This document shows, piece by piece, positions 51,665 to 57,593 of a DNA stretch of 57,593 nucleotides (position 1 is the stretch's first letter; every line of letters starts with the position of its first letter). The notes below the pieces were generated by a model. It saw only the letters and a list, made by a program, of their open reading frames with translations. It was not told the origin of the DNA and did not search any database. This stretch comes from Bacteroidota bacterium (GTDB taxonomy: Bacteria > Bacteroidota > Bacteroidia > Chitinophagales > Chitinophagaceae), in the NCBI GenBank assembly GCA_023429825.1, contig JAEZDC010000010.1, forward strand, positions 1 through 57,593, read 5' to 3'. A program made the translations under genes and the position numbers.

Positions 51665-51687
51665 GCTTCTAAATAAAGAATAGTTTT

Positions 51688-51725
51688 AAGAGAACCATAC
51701 CCAAGTGTGGTTCTCTTTATTTTTG
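51688..51725 (+). terminator. Terminator of the ompH pair overlapping the murI promoter
   Basis: AAGAGAACCA, loop TACCCAAGTG, TGGTTCTCTT, then TATTTTTG. The last eight bases (51718-51725) are also an exact TAnnTTTG -7 element 3 bp before the murI ATG at 51729. Confidence 0.7.
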
Positions 51726-51728
51726 CTT

Positions 51729-52565
51729 ATGCCTGCAACAAATCCCATAGGAATTTTTGACTCTGGTTACGGTGGCCTGACCGTAATGAAAGAGATCGTA
51801 AAAACCTTACCGCAATACGATTATATCTACCTGGGTGATAATGCACGTGCACCCTACGGCAACCGATCATTTGAATCTGTTTATCACTACACTTTAGAAT
51901 GTGTAAAATGGTTTTTCAAGCAAGGGTGTCCGCTTATTGTGCTGGCTTGCAATACGGCCTCTGCAAAAGCATTAAGATCTATCCAGCAGAATGACCTTGA
52001 AAAGATCGCCCCAGGCAAACGAGTGCTGGGCGTGATTCGGCCTACAACCGAAGTGATAGGTAACTATACAGAAAGCCGTAGTATAGGAATTCTAGGCACA
52101 AAAGGCACTGTGCAATCTGAGTCATATTTGATAGAGATACACAAGTTCTTTCCCGATCTGAAGATAACCCAGGAGGCTTGCCCTCTTTGGGTGCCATTGA
52201 TTGAGAATAATGAACATAACAGTAAAGGAGCGGATTTCTTTGTAAAAAAGCATATTCAGAACCTGATGGAGCAAGCTCCTGAAATAGATTCGATTCTTCT
52301 GGCCTGCACACATTATCCTTTGATGCTTGATAAAATACAGGAGTACCTACCAATTGGTACCACTATAATTTCCCAGGGCGAGATAGTAGCCAATAGCCTG
52401 GCAGATTACCTGAGGAGGCATGATGAAATTGAGGGCCTGTTAAGTAAAAGCAGTTCAAAACAATTTTATACAACAGATTCTACGGAAGATTTTAATGAGA
52501 AAGGCAGTTTCTTTTTTGGAGAAGAAGTTAATTCAAAACATGTAGATCTGGCCAAAGAGGGTTGA
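51729..52565 (+). CDS. murI: Glutamate racemase
   Basis: About 278 residues. IGIFDSGYGGLTVMKEI is the N-terminal signature; catalytic Cys residues are in IVLACNTASAKALR and LLACTHYPLM. It makes D-glutamate for peptidoglycan. The ATG at 51729 was chosen because an upstream frame start (51705) lies inside the terminator hairpin. The last gene of the envelope block. Confidence 0.95.
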   Translation: MPATNPIGIFDSGYGGLTVMKEIVKTLPQYDYIYLGDNARAPYGNRSFESVYHYTLECVKWFFKQGCPLIVLACNTASAKALRSIQQNDLEKIAPGKRVLGVIRPTTEVIGNYTESRSIGILGTKGTVQSESYLIEIHKFFPDLKITQEACPLWVPLIENNEHNSKGADFFVKKHIQNLMEQAPEIDSILLACTHYPLMLDKIQEYLPIGTTIISQGEIVANSLADYLRRHDEIEGLLSKSSSKQFYTTDSTEDFNEKGSFFFGEEVNSKHVDLAKEG

Positions 52566-52592
52566 CTGCTTAACAGATTTCAGAACGCTGAA

Positions 52593-52639
52593 GGGAGTGA
52601 CACAACAGGCGATGCCATAATAATTCGCTGCTGGTCAAC
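52593..52639 (+). repeat. Dispersed repeat, diverged copy (+)
   Basis: GGGAGTGACACAACAGGCGA, TGCCATAATAATTCGC and TGCTGGTCAAC. The core is eroded but the tail layout fits. It resembles the copy at 25920 most (GAGTGACACAA...CGATGCCA). Confidence 0.55.
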
Positions 52640-52677
52640 TAAAATTCCTTAAAAAACCGTGTAATCGCCAATTTGTC

Positions 52678-52708
52678 TTTGCCTGTACAGCTACAGTCCT
52701 TACCTTTG
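52678..52708 (+). promoter_or_regulatory. Bacteroidota promoter for rpmH
   Basis: TTTG at 52678-52681, a 19-bp spacer and TACCTTTG at 52701-52708 form an exact promoter. A 77-bp leader follows, with a small hairpin (CTGTGGT/ACCACGG around 52724-52743). Confidence 0.78.
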
Positions 52709-52785
52709 CCGTCCTTTCACAAACTGTGGTATGGTGACCACGGTTGAATGGAACAACATTTTTGGGTTAGAAAAACTAAAAAACG

Positions 52786-52941
52786 ATGAAACGTACATTC
52801 CAACCACATAATCGCAGAAGAAAATCTGTTCACGGATTTCGTGAAAGAATGAGTACTGCAAACGGTCGTAAAGTATTAGCGAGCCGCAGAAGGAAAGGTC
52901 GTAAGAAACTGACTGTTTCTGACGAAAGAAAATTGAAGTAA
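52786..52941 (+). CDS. rpmH: 50S ribosomal protein L34
   Basis: A 51-residue, highly basic protein beginning MKRTFQPHNRRRKSVHGFRE and continuing RMSTANGRKVLASRRRKGRK, which is the L34 sequence. It was identified directly from the bases, since it is short. A strong terminator follows at 52962-52990, before rnpA, so rpmH can be expressed at a higher level than rnpA. Confidence 0.97.
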   Translation: MKRTFQPHNRRRKSVHGFRERMSTANGRKVLASRRRKGRKKLTVSDERKLK

Positions 52942-52961
52942 TCACAACTGTGATAGATATT

Positions 52962-52990
52962 AAAAGTCCTTGTTCTGCAAGGACTTTTTT
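52962..52990 (+). terminator. Intrinsic terminator after rpmH
   Basis: AGTCCTTG (52965-52972), loop TTCTG, CAAGGACT (52978-52985) and a T run. TAGTTTCG just after it may be a weak -7 element for rnpA. Confidence 0.88.
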
Positions 52991-53003
52991 AGTTTCGTAA
53001 AGC

Positions 53004-53411
53004 ATGAAGCAAGGGTTCAAATACGGAAAAGAGGAAAAGTTGAAAAGCCGCAAGCAGATCAACCAGCTGTTTGTTGAAGGAAAAGCGATCAATGCATTTC
53101 CGCTACGATTGGTATATTATAAACCATCAAACGCGATGGATGTACCTGTAAAAGCTGGTGTTAGTGTAAGTTCGAGAAACTTTAAGAGAGCAGTGGACCG
53201 GAACCGGGTGAAGCGATTGCTCCGTGAAGCATACCGATTAAATAAGTCCTCGCTACTTCAACATGTGGAACAATCGCAGCAGCACCTTACACTCTTTATT
53301 ATCTATACAGACAAGATATTGCCTGCTTTTGAGTTCATCAATCAAAAAATGCAGGTAGCTTTGAACAAACTCATAGCTGCAACCAGTGAAAGATCTCCTG
53401 AAAATAATTAG
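53004..53411 (+). CDS. rnpA: Ribonuclease P protein component
   Basis: A 135-residue basic protein: KYGKEEKLKSRKQINQLFVEGK, VSVSSRNFKRAVDRNRVKRLLREAYRLNK (the RNR motif that contacts the RNase P RNA), and LFIIYTDKILPAFEFINQKMQVALNKLI. It helps RNase P mature tRNA 5' ends. rpmH-rnpA-yidD order is conserved in bacteria. It overlaps yidD by 26 bp. Confidence 0.94.
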   Translation: MKQGFKYGKEEKLKSRKQINQLFVEGKAINAFPLRLVYYKPSNAMDVPVKAGVSVSSRNFKRAVDRNRVKRLLREAYRLNKSSLLQHVEQSQQHLTLFIIYTDKILPAFEFINQKMQVALNKLIAATSERSPENN

Positions 53412-53616
53412 TTACCCTTTCATTTTTCTCATTAAAATATACCAGTATGTAATCTCTCCTTTGCTGGGTCCAAAATGCCGGTTCACACCAACCTGTTCAC
53501 AATATGGTGTAGATGCTTTCAAGAAACATGGCTTGTTCAAAGGAGGCTGGCTTACCATTAAAAGGGTTTCCCGCTGCAGGCCTGGCGGTGGAAGCGGATA
53601 CGATCCTGTTCCTTAA
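53386..53616 (+). CDS. yidD: Membrane protein insertion efficiency factor YidD
   Basis: A 76-residue protein with a GTG start at 53386. ISYPFIFLIKIYQYVISPLLGPKCRFTPTCSQYGVDAFKKHGLFKGGWLTIKRVSRCRPGG holds the CRFxPTCSxYG and RCxPGG signatures. It assists YidC-dependent membrane insertion. yidC itself is not in the window. Confidence 0.94.
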   Translation: MKDLLKIISYPFIFLIKIYQYVISPLLGPKCRFTPTCSQYGVDAFKKHGLFKGGWLTIKRVSRCRPGGGSGYDPVP

Positions 53617-53670
53617 ACAATTATACCATACTGGCGTTGAATTTGCAGGTAATGTCTCAAATTCAATTTT

Positions 53671-54129
53671 ATGAAAAAGTATACCCTACTCGTTGCTGCA
53701 TTGCTTATGAGTTCATCGATCTTTTTTGGATGTAAAAAGGAAGATGATAATACAGTAAGCAGTACAAACACTATGTCTTCTTCACAGGAAGTGCCTACAA
53801 ATTCCAGTACGGCGACCGGTACAGTGAATGTTACTTTCAACAAACAAACAAAAGATCTTACTTATACTGTAACCTGGAGTGGATTAAGTGCTCCGGCTTC
53901 AGCTATGCACTTTCATGGACCTGCATTGGCTGGCGTTAATGCAAGTGTATTGGTAGGTGTGAATGGATTTCCGAATGCCGCATCTGGTAGTGTAACTGGT
54001 ACTTTGAATGTAGGTGCTTTAGCACTGGCGTCTGCAGAGGCAGATCTGCTAGCAGGAAAATGGTACTTCAACATTCATACAGCTACTTATCCGGGAGGCG
54101 AGATACGCGGACAAGTTACTTTTCCATAA
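53671..54129 (+). CDS. CHRD domain lipoprotein
   Basis: A 152-residue protein with a lipoprotein signal (MKKYTLLVAALLMSSSIFFGC; Cys21). The rest is a CHRD domain: SSSQEVPTNSSTATGTVNVTFNKQTKDLTYTVTWSGLSAPASAMHFHGPA and YFNIHTATYPGGEIRGQVTF. CHRD domains were first seen in chordin; the bacterial role is unknown, probably at the cell surface. Followed by a strong terminator. Confidence 0.92.
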   Translation: MKKYTLLVAALLMSSSIFFGCKKEDDNTVSSTNTMSSSQEVPTNSSTATGTVNVTFNKQTKDLTYTVTWSGLSAPASAMHFHGPALAGVNASVLVGVNGFPNAASGSVTGTLNVGALALASAEADLLAGKWYFNIHTATYPGGEIRGQVTFP

Positions 54130-54134
54130 AGAAA

Positions 54135-54163
54135 AAAGAGCAGTTTAACTGCTCTTTTTTTAT
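54135..54163. terminator. Bidirectional terminator between two lipoprotein genes
   Basis: AAAGAGCAG, loop TTTAA, CTGCTCTTT with T runs on both strands. It serves the CHRD gene (+) and the lipoprotein gene (-). Confidence 0.9.
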
Positions 54164-54771
54164 TGCTTGTTGAGAGAGTCAACTATACGTTTATCCAGAT
54201 TCTGTTTTACTTTTTCTATGTTCTCTCTTATTTCTTTTGTGGTGTAGAATCTATATACCTCAGGAGCCTTTCCATCAACAGCTTCTACAGATTTCATATT
54301 GTGAAAAGGTGCTACGACGATCGCATCAAGGTTTTCCGAAATTTTTACTGCAGTGTTAGGTAAGATGAAAAAATTCTTTTTGTCTGCACTTACATTCTTT
54401 CCGATTGTTAATTGCTTCAGGGAGTCGATCTGCCGCACAATTTCTTCCTGCGAAAACTTTTTGATGGCATTTTCTCCATAAGTGATGAAGCTTCCAACGA
54501 TGGTGTCTTTTTGCGTATTCAACACATACAATCCGTTGCCGGGAATATTTACTGTGGTATTTCCTCTTGGGGTGGTGAGCTTAAGATCAATTGCGCCATT
54601 GCCGAACTGTACTTCTTTTGATTCGTGACCTGCACCATCATCTACTTCTATAGTTTTGGCTTCTTCGTTGATCTTAGGATCTCCTTTACTAAACACTACT
54701 ACTTTTTTATTTATTCCGGAGCAGGATACTAGTAGCGTGAGAGAGCTGAAGCAAACAATTAGTTTTTTCAT
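54160..54771 (-). CDS. Predicted lipoprotein, unknown family
   Basis: About 203 residues from the ATG at 54771 (MKKLIVCFSSLTLLVSC; lipobox Cys17). The mature chain is beta-rich with a coiled C terminus (EIRENIEKVKQNLDKRIVDSLNKQ). No family is recognised. A frame start at 54804 adds residues that would spoil the signal peptide. Confidence 0.78.
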   Translation of the reverse strand: MKKLIVCFSSLTLLVSCSGINKKVVVFSKGDPKINEEAKTIEVDDGAGHESKEVQFGNGAIDLKLTTPRGNTTVNIPGNGLYVLNTQKDTIVGSFITYGENAIKKFSQEEIVRQIDSLKQLTIGKNVSADKKNFFILPNTAVKISENLDAIVVAPFHNMKSVEAVDGKAPEVYRFYTTKEIRENIEKVKQNLDKRIVDSLNKQ

Positions 54772-54852
54772 CGAGGTATGATTTAAAAAAATAATCCCGT
54801 TCAAGATTGAACGGGACTAAATTAAAACTTTATGCTCAGTAATGATCTGAAA

Positions 54853-54904
54853 GTACAAGAGTGCGACGCAACGAAGACGAGAAATGAATCTTCAGCTGGT
54901 CACA
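54853..54904 (+). repeat. Dispersed repeat, full-length copy (+)
   Basis: The exact core GTACAAGAGTGCGACGCAAC is at 54853-54872; the tail is GAAGACGAGAAATGAATC and TTCAGCTGGTCAC. It lies just after the SOD stop and is reversed with respect to the neighbouring minus-strand genes. Confidence 0.86.
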
Positions 54905-54910
54905 CAAACA

Positions 54911-55516
54911 TTACTTACCTGCAGCGTAACGCTCAGCTACTTTTGCCCAACTGATCACATTCCAGATCTGGTTTAAATATTCCGGTCTTTTATTTTGATA
55001 TTTCAGGTAGTAAGCATGTTCCCACACATCGATTCCTAAAAGCGGTGTTCCTTTAACTTCTGCAACATCCATCAAAGGATTATCCTGGTTAGGTGTAGAC
55101 GTAACTTCTAATTTTCCGTCTTTGACAATCAGCCAGGCCCAACCACTTCCAAAACGGGTAGCGCCTGCATTATTTACTTTTTCTTTCAGTGCATCGAACG
55201 ATCCAAATGTGCTGTTGATCGCCTCGGCTAATTCGCCTGTAGGTCCGGCACCGGAATGCGGTGCAAGTGTTTCCCAAAAGAAAGTATGATTCCAATGCCC
55301 ACCGCCATTGTTGCGTACTGCAGGAGGAAGAGAGCTGATGTTTCTTAATAACTCTTCGAGGCTTTTGTTTTCATTCTCTGTTCCAGCTAAAGCTTTGTTG
55401 AGATTATCTACATAAGCCTGGTGGTGTTTGCCATGATGTATTTCCATTGTTGCTTTATCAATATAAGGCTCTAATGCATCATGCGCATAAGGCAAAGCCG
55501 GTAATGTGAACGCCAT
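54911..55516 (-). CDS. Superoxide dismutase (Mn/Fe type)
   Basis: A 201-residue protein. Metal ligands are His27 (IHHGKHH), His77 (GGGHWNHTFFW), Asp163 and His167 (IDVWEHAYY). Gln144 (TPNQDNP) is at the place typical of Mn enzymes. It turns superoxide into oxygen and hydrogen peroxide in the cytoplasm; no signal peptide is seen. A minus-strand TAAATTTG box is at 55554-55561. Confidence 0.95.
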   Translation of the reverse strand: MAFTLPALPYAHDALEPYIDKATMEIHHGKHHQAYVDNLNKALAGTENENKSLEELLRNISSLPPAVRNNGGGHWNHTFFWETLAPHSGAGPTGELAEAINSTFGSFDALKEKVNNAGATRFGSGWAWLIVKDGKLEVTSTPNQDNPLMDVAEVKGTPLLGIDVWEHAYYLKYQNKRPEYLNQIWNVISWAKVAERYAAGK

Positions 55517-55553
55517 AATTATTTTTTTAAATGAATAATAATGAAATGAGAAG

Positions 55554-55561
55554 CAAATTTA
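55554..55561 (-). promoter_or_regulatory. TAnnTTTG box for the superoxide dismutase gene
   Basis: On the minus strand: TAAATTTG, an exact -7 element 37 bp before the ATG. No -33 TTG at the proper distance. Confidence 0.5.
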
Positions 55562-55660
55562 TTGGAATATGTATACGAGTGTTACTGATAAACATATTCT
55601 TTTCTTAAGTCGAAAACAAGCGTAAGATGAATTTTGAATCTTTACCGCAGCCGTTTAACT

Positions 55661-56140
55661 ATGTCTAAAACTTACGCTTTAAAATTTGTTCAACAGATAC
55701 CGTGTTCATTGCAGGATGCATGGAGTTTTTTTAGCAGTCCTGCAAACCTGGTGAAGATCACGCCTGCGACTTTTGGTTTTGAAGTCATCAGCCGGCATCA
55801 CGGTGAGCAGATGTACCAGGGGCAGATCATAGAGTATAAGGTGAAGCCTTTATTAGGCATCCCGCTGTATTGGATGACGGAAATAACACATGTAGAGCCG
55901 ATGAAATTCTTTGTTGATGAGCAGCGATATGGTCCGTATTCATTCTGGCACCATCAACACTTATTTAGAGAAGTTGAAGGTGGCGTTGAGATGACTGATA
56001 TAGTGCATTATAAAATACCTATGTGGTTTATTGGAGATATTGCAAATGCCTTACTTGTTCGCAGTAAACTAAACAAGATGTTTGAATACAGGAAGCAAAA
56101 AGTAGAAGAAATATTTGGAAGATTAGCCGGGAATACGTGA
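55661..56140 (+). CDS. SRPBCC family protein
   Basis: About 159 residues from the ATG at 55661 (MSKTYALKFVQQIPCSLQDAWSFFSSPANLVKITP). The START-like fold continues with IIEYKVKPLLGIPLYWMTEITHVEPMKFFVDEQRYGPYSFWHHQHLFRE and VEMTDIVHYKIPMWFIGDIANALLV, typical of the ligand-binding SRPBCC group. The ligand is unknown. It overlaps the convergent TPR-like gene by 18 bp. Confidence 0.88.
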   Translation: MSKTYALKFVQQIPCSLQDAWSFFSSPANLVKITPATFGFEVISRHHGEQMYQGQIIEYKVKPLLGIPLYWMTEITHVEPMKFFVDEQRYGPYSFWHHQHLFREVEGGVEMTDIVHYKIPMWFIGDIANALLVRSKLNKMFEYRKQKVEEIFGRLAGNT

Positions 56141-56773
56141 AATATATTTTTCTATTTCTTTTATCTGGTCAACTACCTGTTTTGTTTTAGGCTTGCAAGC
56201 TTTTGCTTTTCTGAAATAATCTTTAGCAGCACGAAACTCTCTTTTGTTCATAAATATCTGGCACATGCTCAGGTAAGCGACGGCTTCACTTTCTTTATCC
56301 GGTATTCCCAGGCGAATGGCTGATCTTATATAGTTTTCTCCCTCTTTCATGTTTCCCTTTTGCATAGCCATCATACCCAACTGCAATTTGTTGGCTCCTT
56401 CGGCCTCAGGAAGTGGTGCACCGAGTTGAGAACTTTTCTTAAGATGCTTTTCTGCAGTGTCAAAATCCTGCTTCATCATTGCAAGATTTCCTTTTACCGT
56501 ATAAAAAGTTGAACGTACAGGTTTGATAAGTAAACCGGGAAACCAGATAGTTCCGAGTATTCTTTCTACTTCTTCAATATTTCCCTGCTCCATCGGCTCT
56601 TGTATCAAACGCATAGGGCCAATCAGGAAATGACTTAATAACCCGATCAGTCCCAGAAAATAAAGAATGAAAGCAGGCCAGAATCCACTGGAATAATGAA
56701 CGAAGACTGCAAGCGCAATTGCAACAAGACTTAGCCAAAAACGATATTTGATGATGATATTGTAAAACTTCAT
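56123..56773 (-). CDS. Membrane protein with TPR-like repeats
   Basis: A 216-residue protein. Two N-terminal TM segments (FWLSLVAIALAVFVHYSSG and FWPAFILYFLGLIGLLSHFLIG) precede a helical region with TPR-like pairs (LAMMKQDFDTAEKHLKKSSQLGA, LGMMAMQKGNMKEGENYIRSAIRLGI, MFMNKREFRAAKDYFRKAKACKP-type spacing). It probably mediates protein contacts on the cytoplasmic face. A TACCTTTG box lies at 56821-56828. Confidence 0.82.
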   Translation of the reverse strand: MKFYNIIIKYRFWLSLVAIALAVFVHYSSGFWPAFILYFLGLIGLLSHFLIGPMRLIQEPMEQGNIEEVERILGTIWFPGLLIKPVRSTFYTVKGNLAMMKQDFDTAEKHLKKSSQLGAPLPEAEGANKLQLGMMAMQKGNMKEGENYIRSAIRLGIPDKESEAVAYLSMCQIFMNKREFRAAKDYFRKAKACKPKTKQVVDQIKEIEKYISRIPG

Positions 56774-56820
56774 ATACAGAGATTAGAAAGTCGCCCTTAC
56801 AGACGACTTTGATGAGGCGG

Positions 56821-56828
56821 CAAAGGTA
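56821..56828 (-). promoter_or_regulatory. TAnnTTTG box for the TPR-like gene
   Basis: On the minus strand: TACCTTTG within TTACCTTTGCCG, the same string as before rpmH and typA. It is 47 bp before the ATG. Confidence 0.5.
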
Positions 56829-56886
56829 ATTACTGGCGTTGATATCTGAAGCCTGCCGGTGGCACAGTTTTTAAGCTGAACATTTT

Positions 56887-57096
56887 ATGCCATCAACTGT
56901 AATTCGGTCATTCAGCTATATTCCTGAAGCAGAAACATTGGAGATTGTTTTTGTATCGGGCACAGTTTATCATTACAGGAAGGTGCCTGTTACTATTTAT
57001 GAAGAGATGAAAGATTCTTTTTCGAAAGGAATATTCTTTAACGAAAATATTAAAGACAAATATGAATTCGAGAGGATAGAAACGAATAAAAATTAG
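56887..57096 (+). CDS. KTSC domain protein
   Basis: A 69-residue protein: STVIRSFSYIPEAETLEIVFVSGTVYHYRKVPVTIYEEMKDSFSKGIFFNENIKDKYEFERI. This is the KTSC domain (V-x-Y-x-Y-x-x-V-P-x-x-x-Y-x-x-x-x-x-x-x-S-x-G-x-x-F-N). Its function is not known; related domains often occur with RNA-processing enzymes. It overlaps the convergent DUF6370 gene by 4 bp. Confidence 0.9.
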   Translation: MPSTVIRSFSYIPEAETLEIVFVSGTVYHYRKVPVTIYEEMKDSFSKGIFFNENIKDKYEFERIETNKN

Positions 57097-57434
57097 CCCT
57101 TCTTCTTAGACACTAATTTAAAATAAGTTGCTTTAAACCGGTTATTTATCACTTCACCCTGTACTTCCGCATTTCTTACTGCATTGCAAAATCCATCGCT
57201 TGCATGTGCATCTCCATGATCATCGATTGTAGTGCCTTCGACCAAATAAGCTTTGCCATTGATTTTCACCGCTAGCGTACAATCTTCTCCTCTTAATCCA
57301 AACTTGCATTGGCCACAAGCGGCTTTCACCACCTGTATCTTTTTTGTTGAGTCTGGTGCGGGCAATTCTTTTTTGCTTTGTGAAGAAGCGGTATATGCTC
57401 CAAGAATAAATAAGAGGGAAATCAGGAATTTCAT
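57093..57434 (-). CDS. DUF6370 family secreted protein
   Basis: A 113-residue protein with signal peptide MKFLISLLFILGAYTASSQ. KIQVVKAACGQCKFGLRGEDCTLAVKINGKAYLVEGTTIDDHGDAHASDGFCNAVRNAEVQGEVINNRFKATYFKLV contains four Cys that may form disulfides or bind metal (CGQC, EDC, GFC). DUF6370 is known from Bacteroidota only; function unknown. Confidence 0.88.
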   Translation of the reverse strand: MKFLISLLFILGAYTASSQSKKELPAPDSTKKIQVVKAACGQCKFGLRGEDCTLAVKINGKAYLVEGTTIDDHGDAHASDGFCNAVRNAEVQGEVINNRFKATYFKLVSKKKG

Positions 57435-57593
57435 AAACTGCGATTATATTCAAAAATAAGGTTAATACAAAGCTTTCTGAAGAGGAAATAGTTAAATGTA
57501 GAGCGATCGCCACAGTTTGACTTTGTAAACACTAAAAAGACTTTGATTACGCATAAAACACAGCTGGTATCAAAATTGACATAGCTTATACTC
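57435..57593. other. 3' end of the window without a recognisable gene
   Basis: The last 159 bases contain no ORF on either strand that can be supported, only the leader of the DUF6370 gene. Confidence 0.4.

Noticed and set aside
52731..52811. A 26-codon ORF in the rpmH leader that overlaps the rpmH start in another frame
   Set aside because: No ribosome site or coding signal; such short overlaps arise easily by chance.
52678..53616. Chromosome origin near rpmH-rnpA-yidD
   Set aside because: No dnaA, gidA, or cluster of DnaA boxes was seen; in Bacteroidota this gene set is often not next to oriC.
1..57593. tRNA, rRNA, CRISPR arrays, IS elements with transposases
   Set aside because: None could be recognised on either strand; no cloverleaf with an anticodon arm, no regular spacer array, no transposase ORF.

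Overview
The window looks like a chromosomal segment of a Bacteroidota bacterium, most likely Chitinophagaceae. The evidence is GldC (gliding), a DUF4290 protein, a DUF6089 barrel protein, paired OmpH/Skp chaperones, a small HxxxCxxC anti-sigma partner after an ECF sigma factor, and exact TTG/TTTG-N19-TAnnTTTG promoters in front of purF, tatC and rpmH. The genus cannot be fixed from sequence alone. Genes are dense and almost all are chromosomal housekeeping types. I see no phage, integrase, transposase, CRISPR array, rRNA or tRNA.

Layout. 1-3.9 kb: YceI (5' cut), an FMN reductase, a long PurF, a 21-bp tandem repeat tract and a small HTH protein. 3.9-8.0 kb (minus strand): the most unusual locus, a SET-domain protein, an ATP-grasp ligase and an ATP-grasp-SET fusion in one run, followed by an ABC-type six-TM protein without an ATPase. 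8.2-16.3 kb: AlkA, MnmD-like methyltransferase, TatC, VOC protein, S41 peptidase, ThiL, inositol monophosphatase, and a GT2 enzyme fused to a sugar-transferase-like membrane module. 16.3-24.4 kb: GH3-family protein, LysE exporter, DUF4290 protein with an Arg/Gly/Asn-rich tail, MurA (Asp in place of the catalytic Cys), a 510-bp gap with two copies of a structured RNA-like element, a response regulator, Gmk, flavin reductase and a KAS III-like enzyme. 24.4-32.5 kb: AI-2E family protein, ECF sigma/anti-sigma pair, AsmA-like protein, esterase, orphan ParA, diheme cytochrome c. 32.5-38.7 kb: UvrB, M48 lipoprotein, TypA, FabH. 38.8-52.6 kb: YegS-like kinase, GldC, YqeY, CvpA, hydrolase, CBS protein, Omp85-like barrel, then the envelope block nadK-DUF6089-uppS-bamA-ompH-ompH-murI. 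52.7-57.6 kb: rpmH-rnpA-yidD, a CHRD lipoprotein, another lipoprotein, SOD, SRPBCC, a TPR-like protein, KTSC and DUF6370 proteins.

Three signals stand out beyond gene content. (1) A dispersed repeat of about 50 bp, with core GTACAAGAGTGCGACGCAAC, occurs in at least eleven intergenic places in both orientations; two copies form a perfect 30-bp inverted repeat around the M48 gene. (2) Two copies of a three-way-junction RNA-like element lie between murA and the response regulator, with conserved junction bases and stems that differ in sequence but still pair. (3) The ATP-grasp/SET cassette suggests a pathway that couples peptide-bond-type ligation with lysine-type methylation; its product is unknown.
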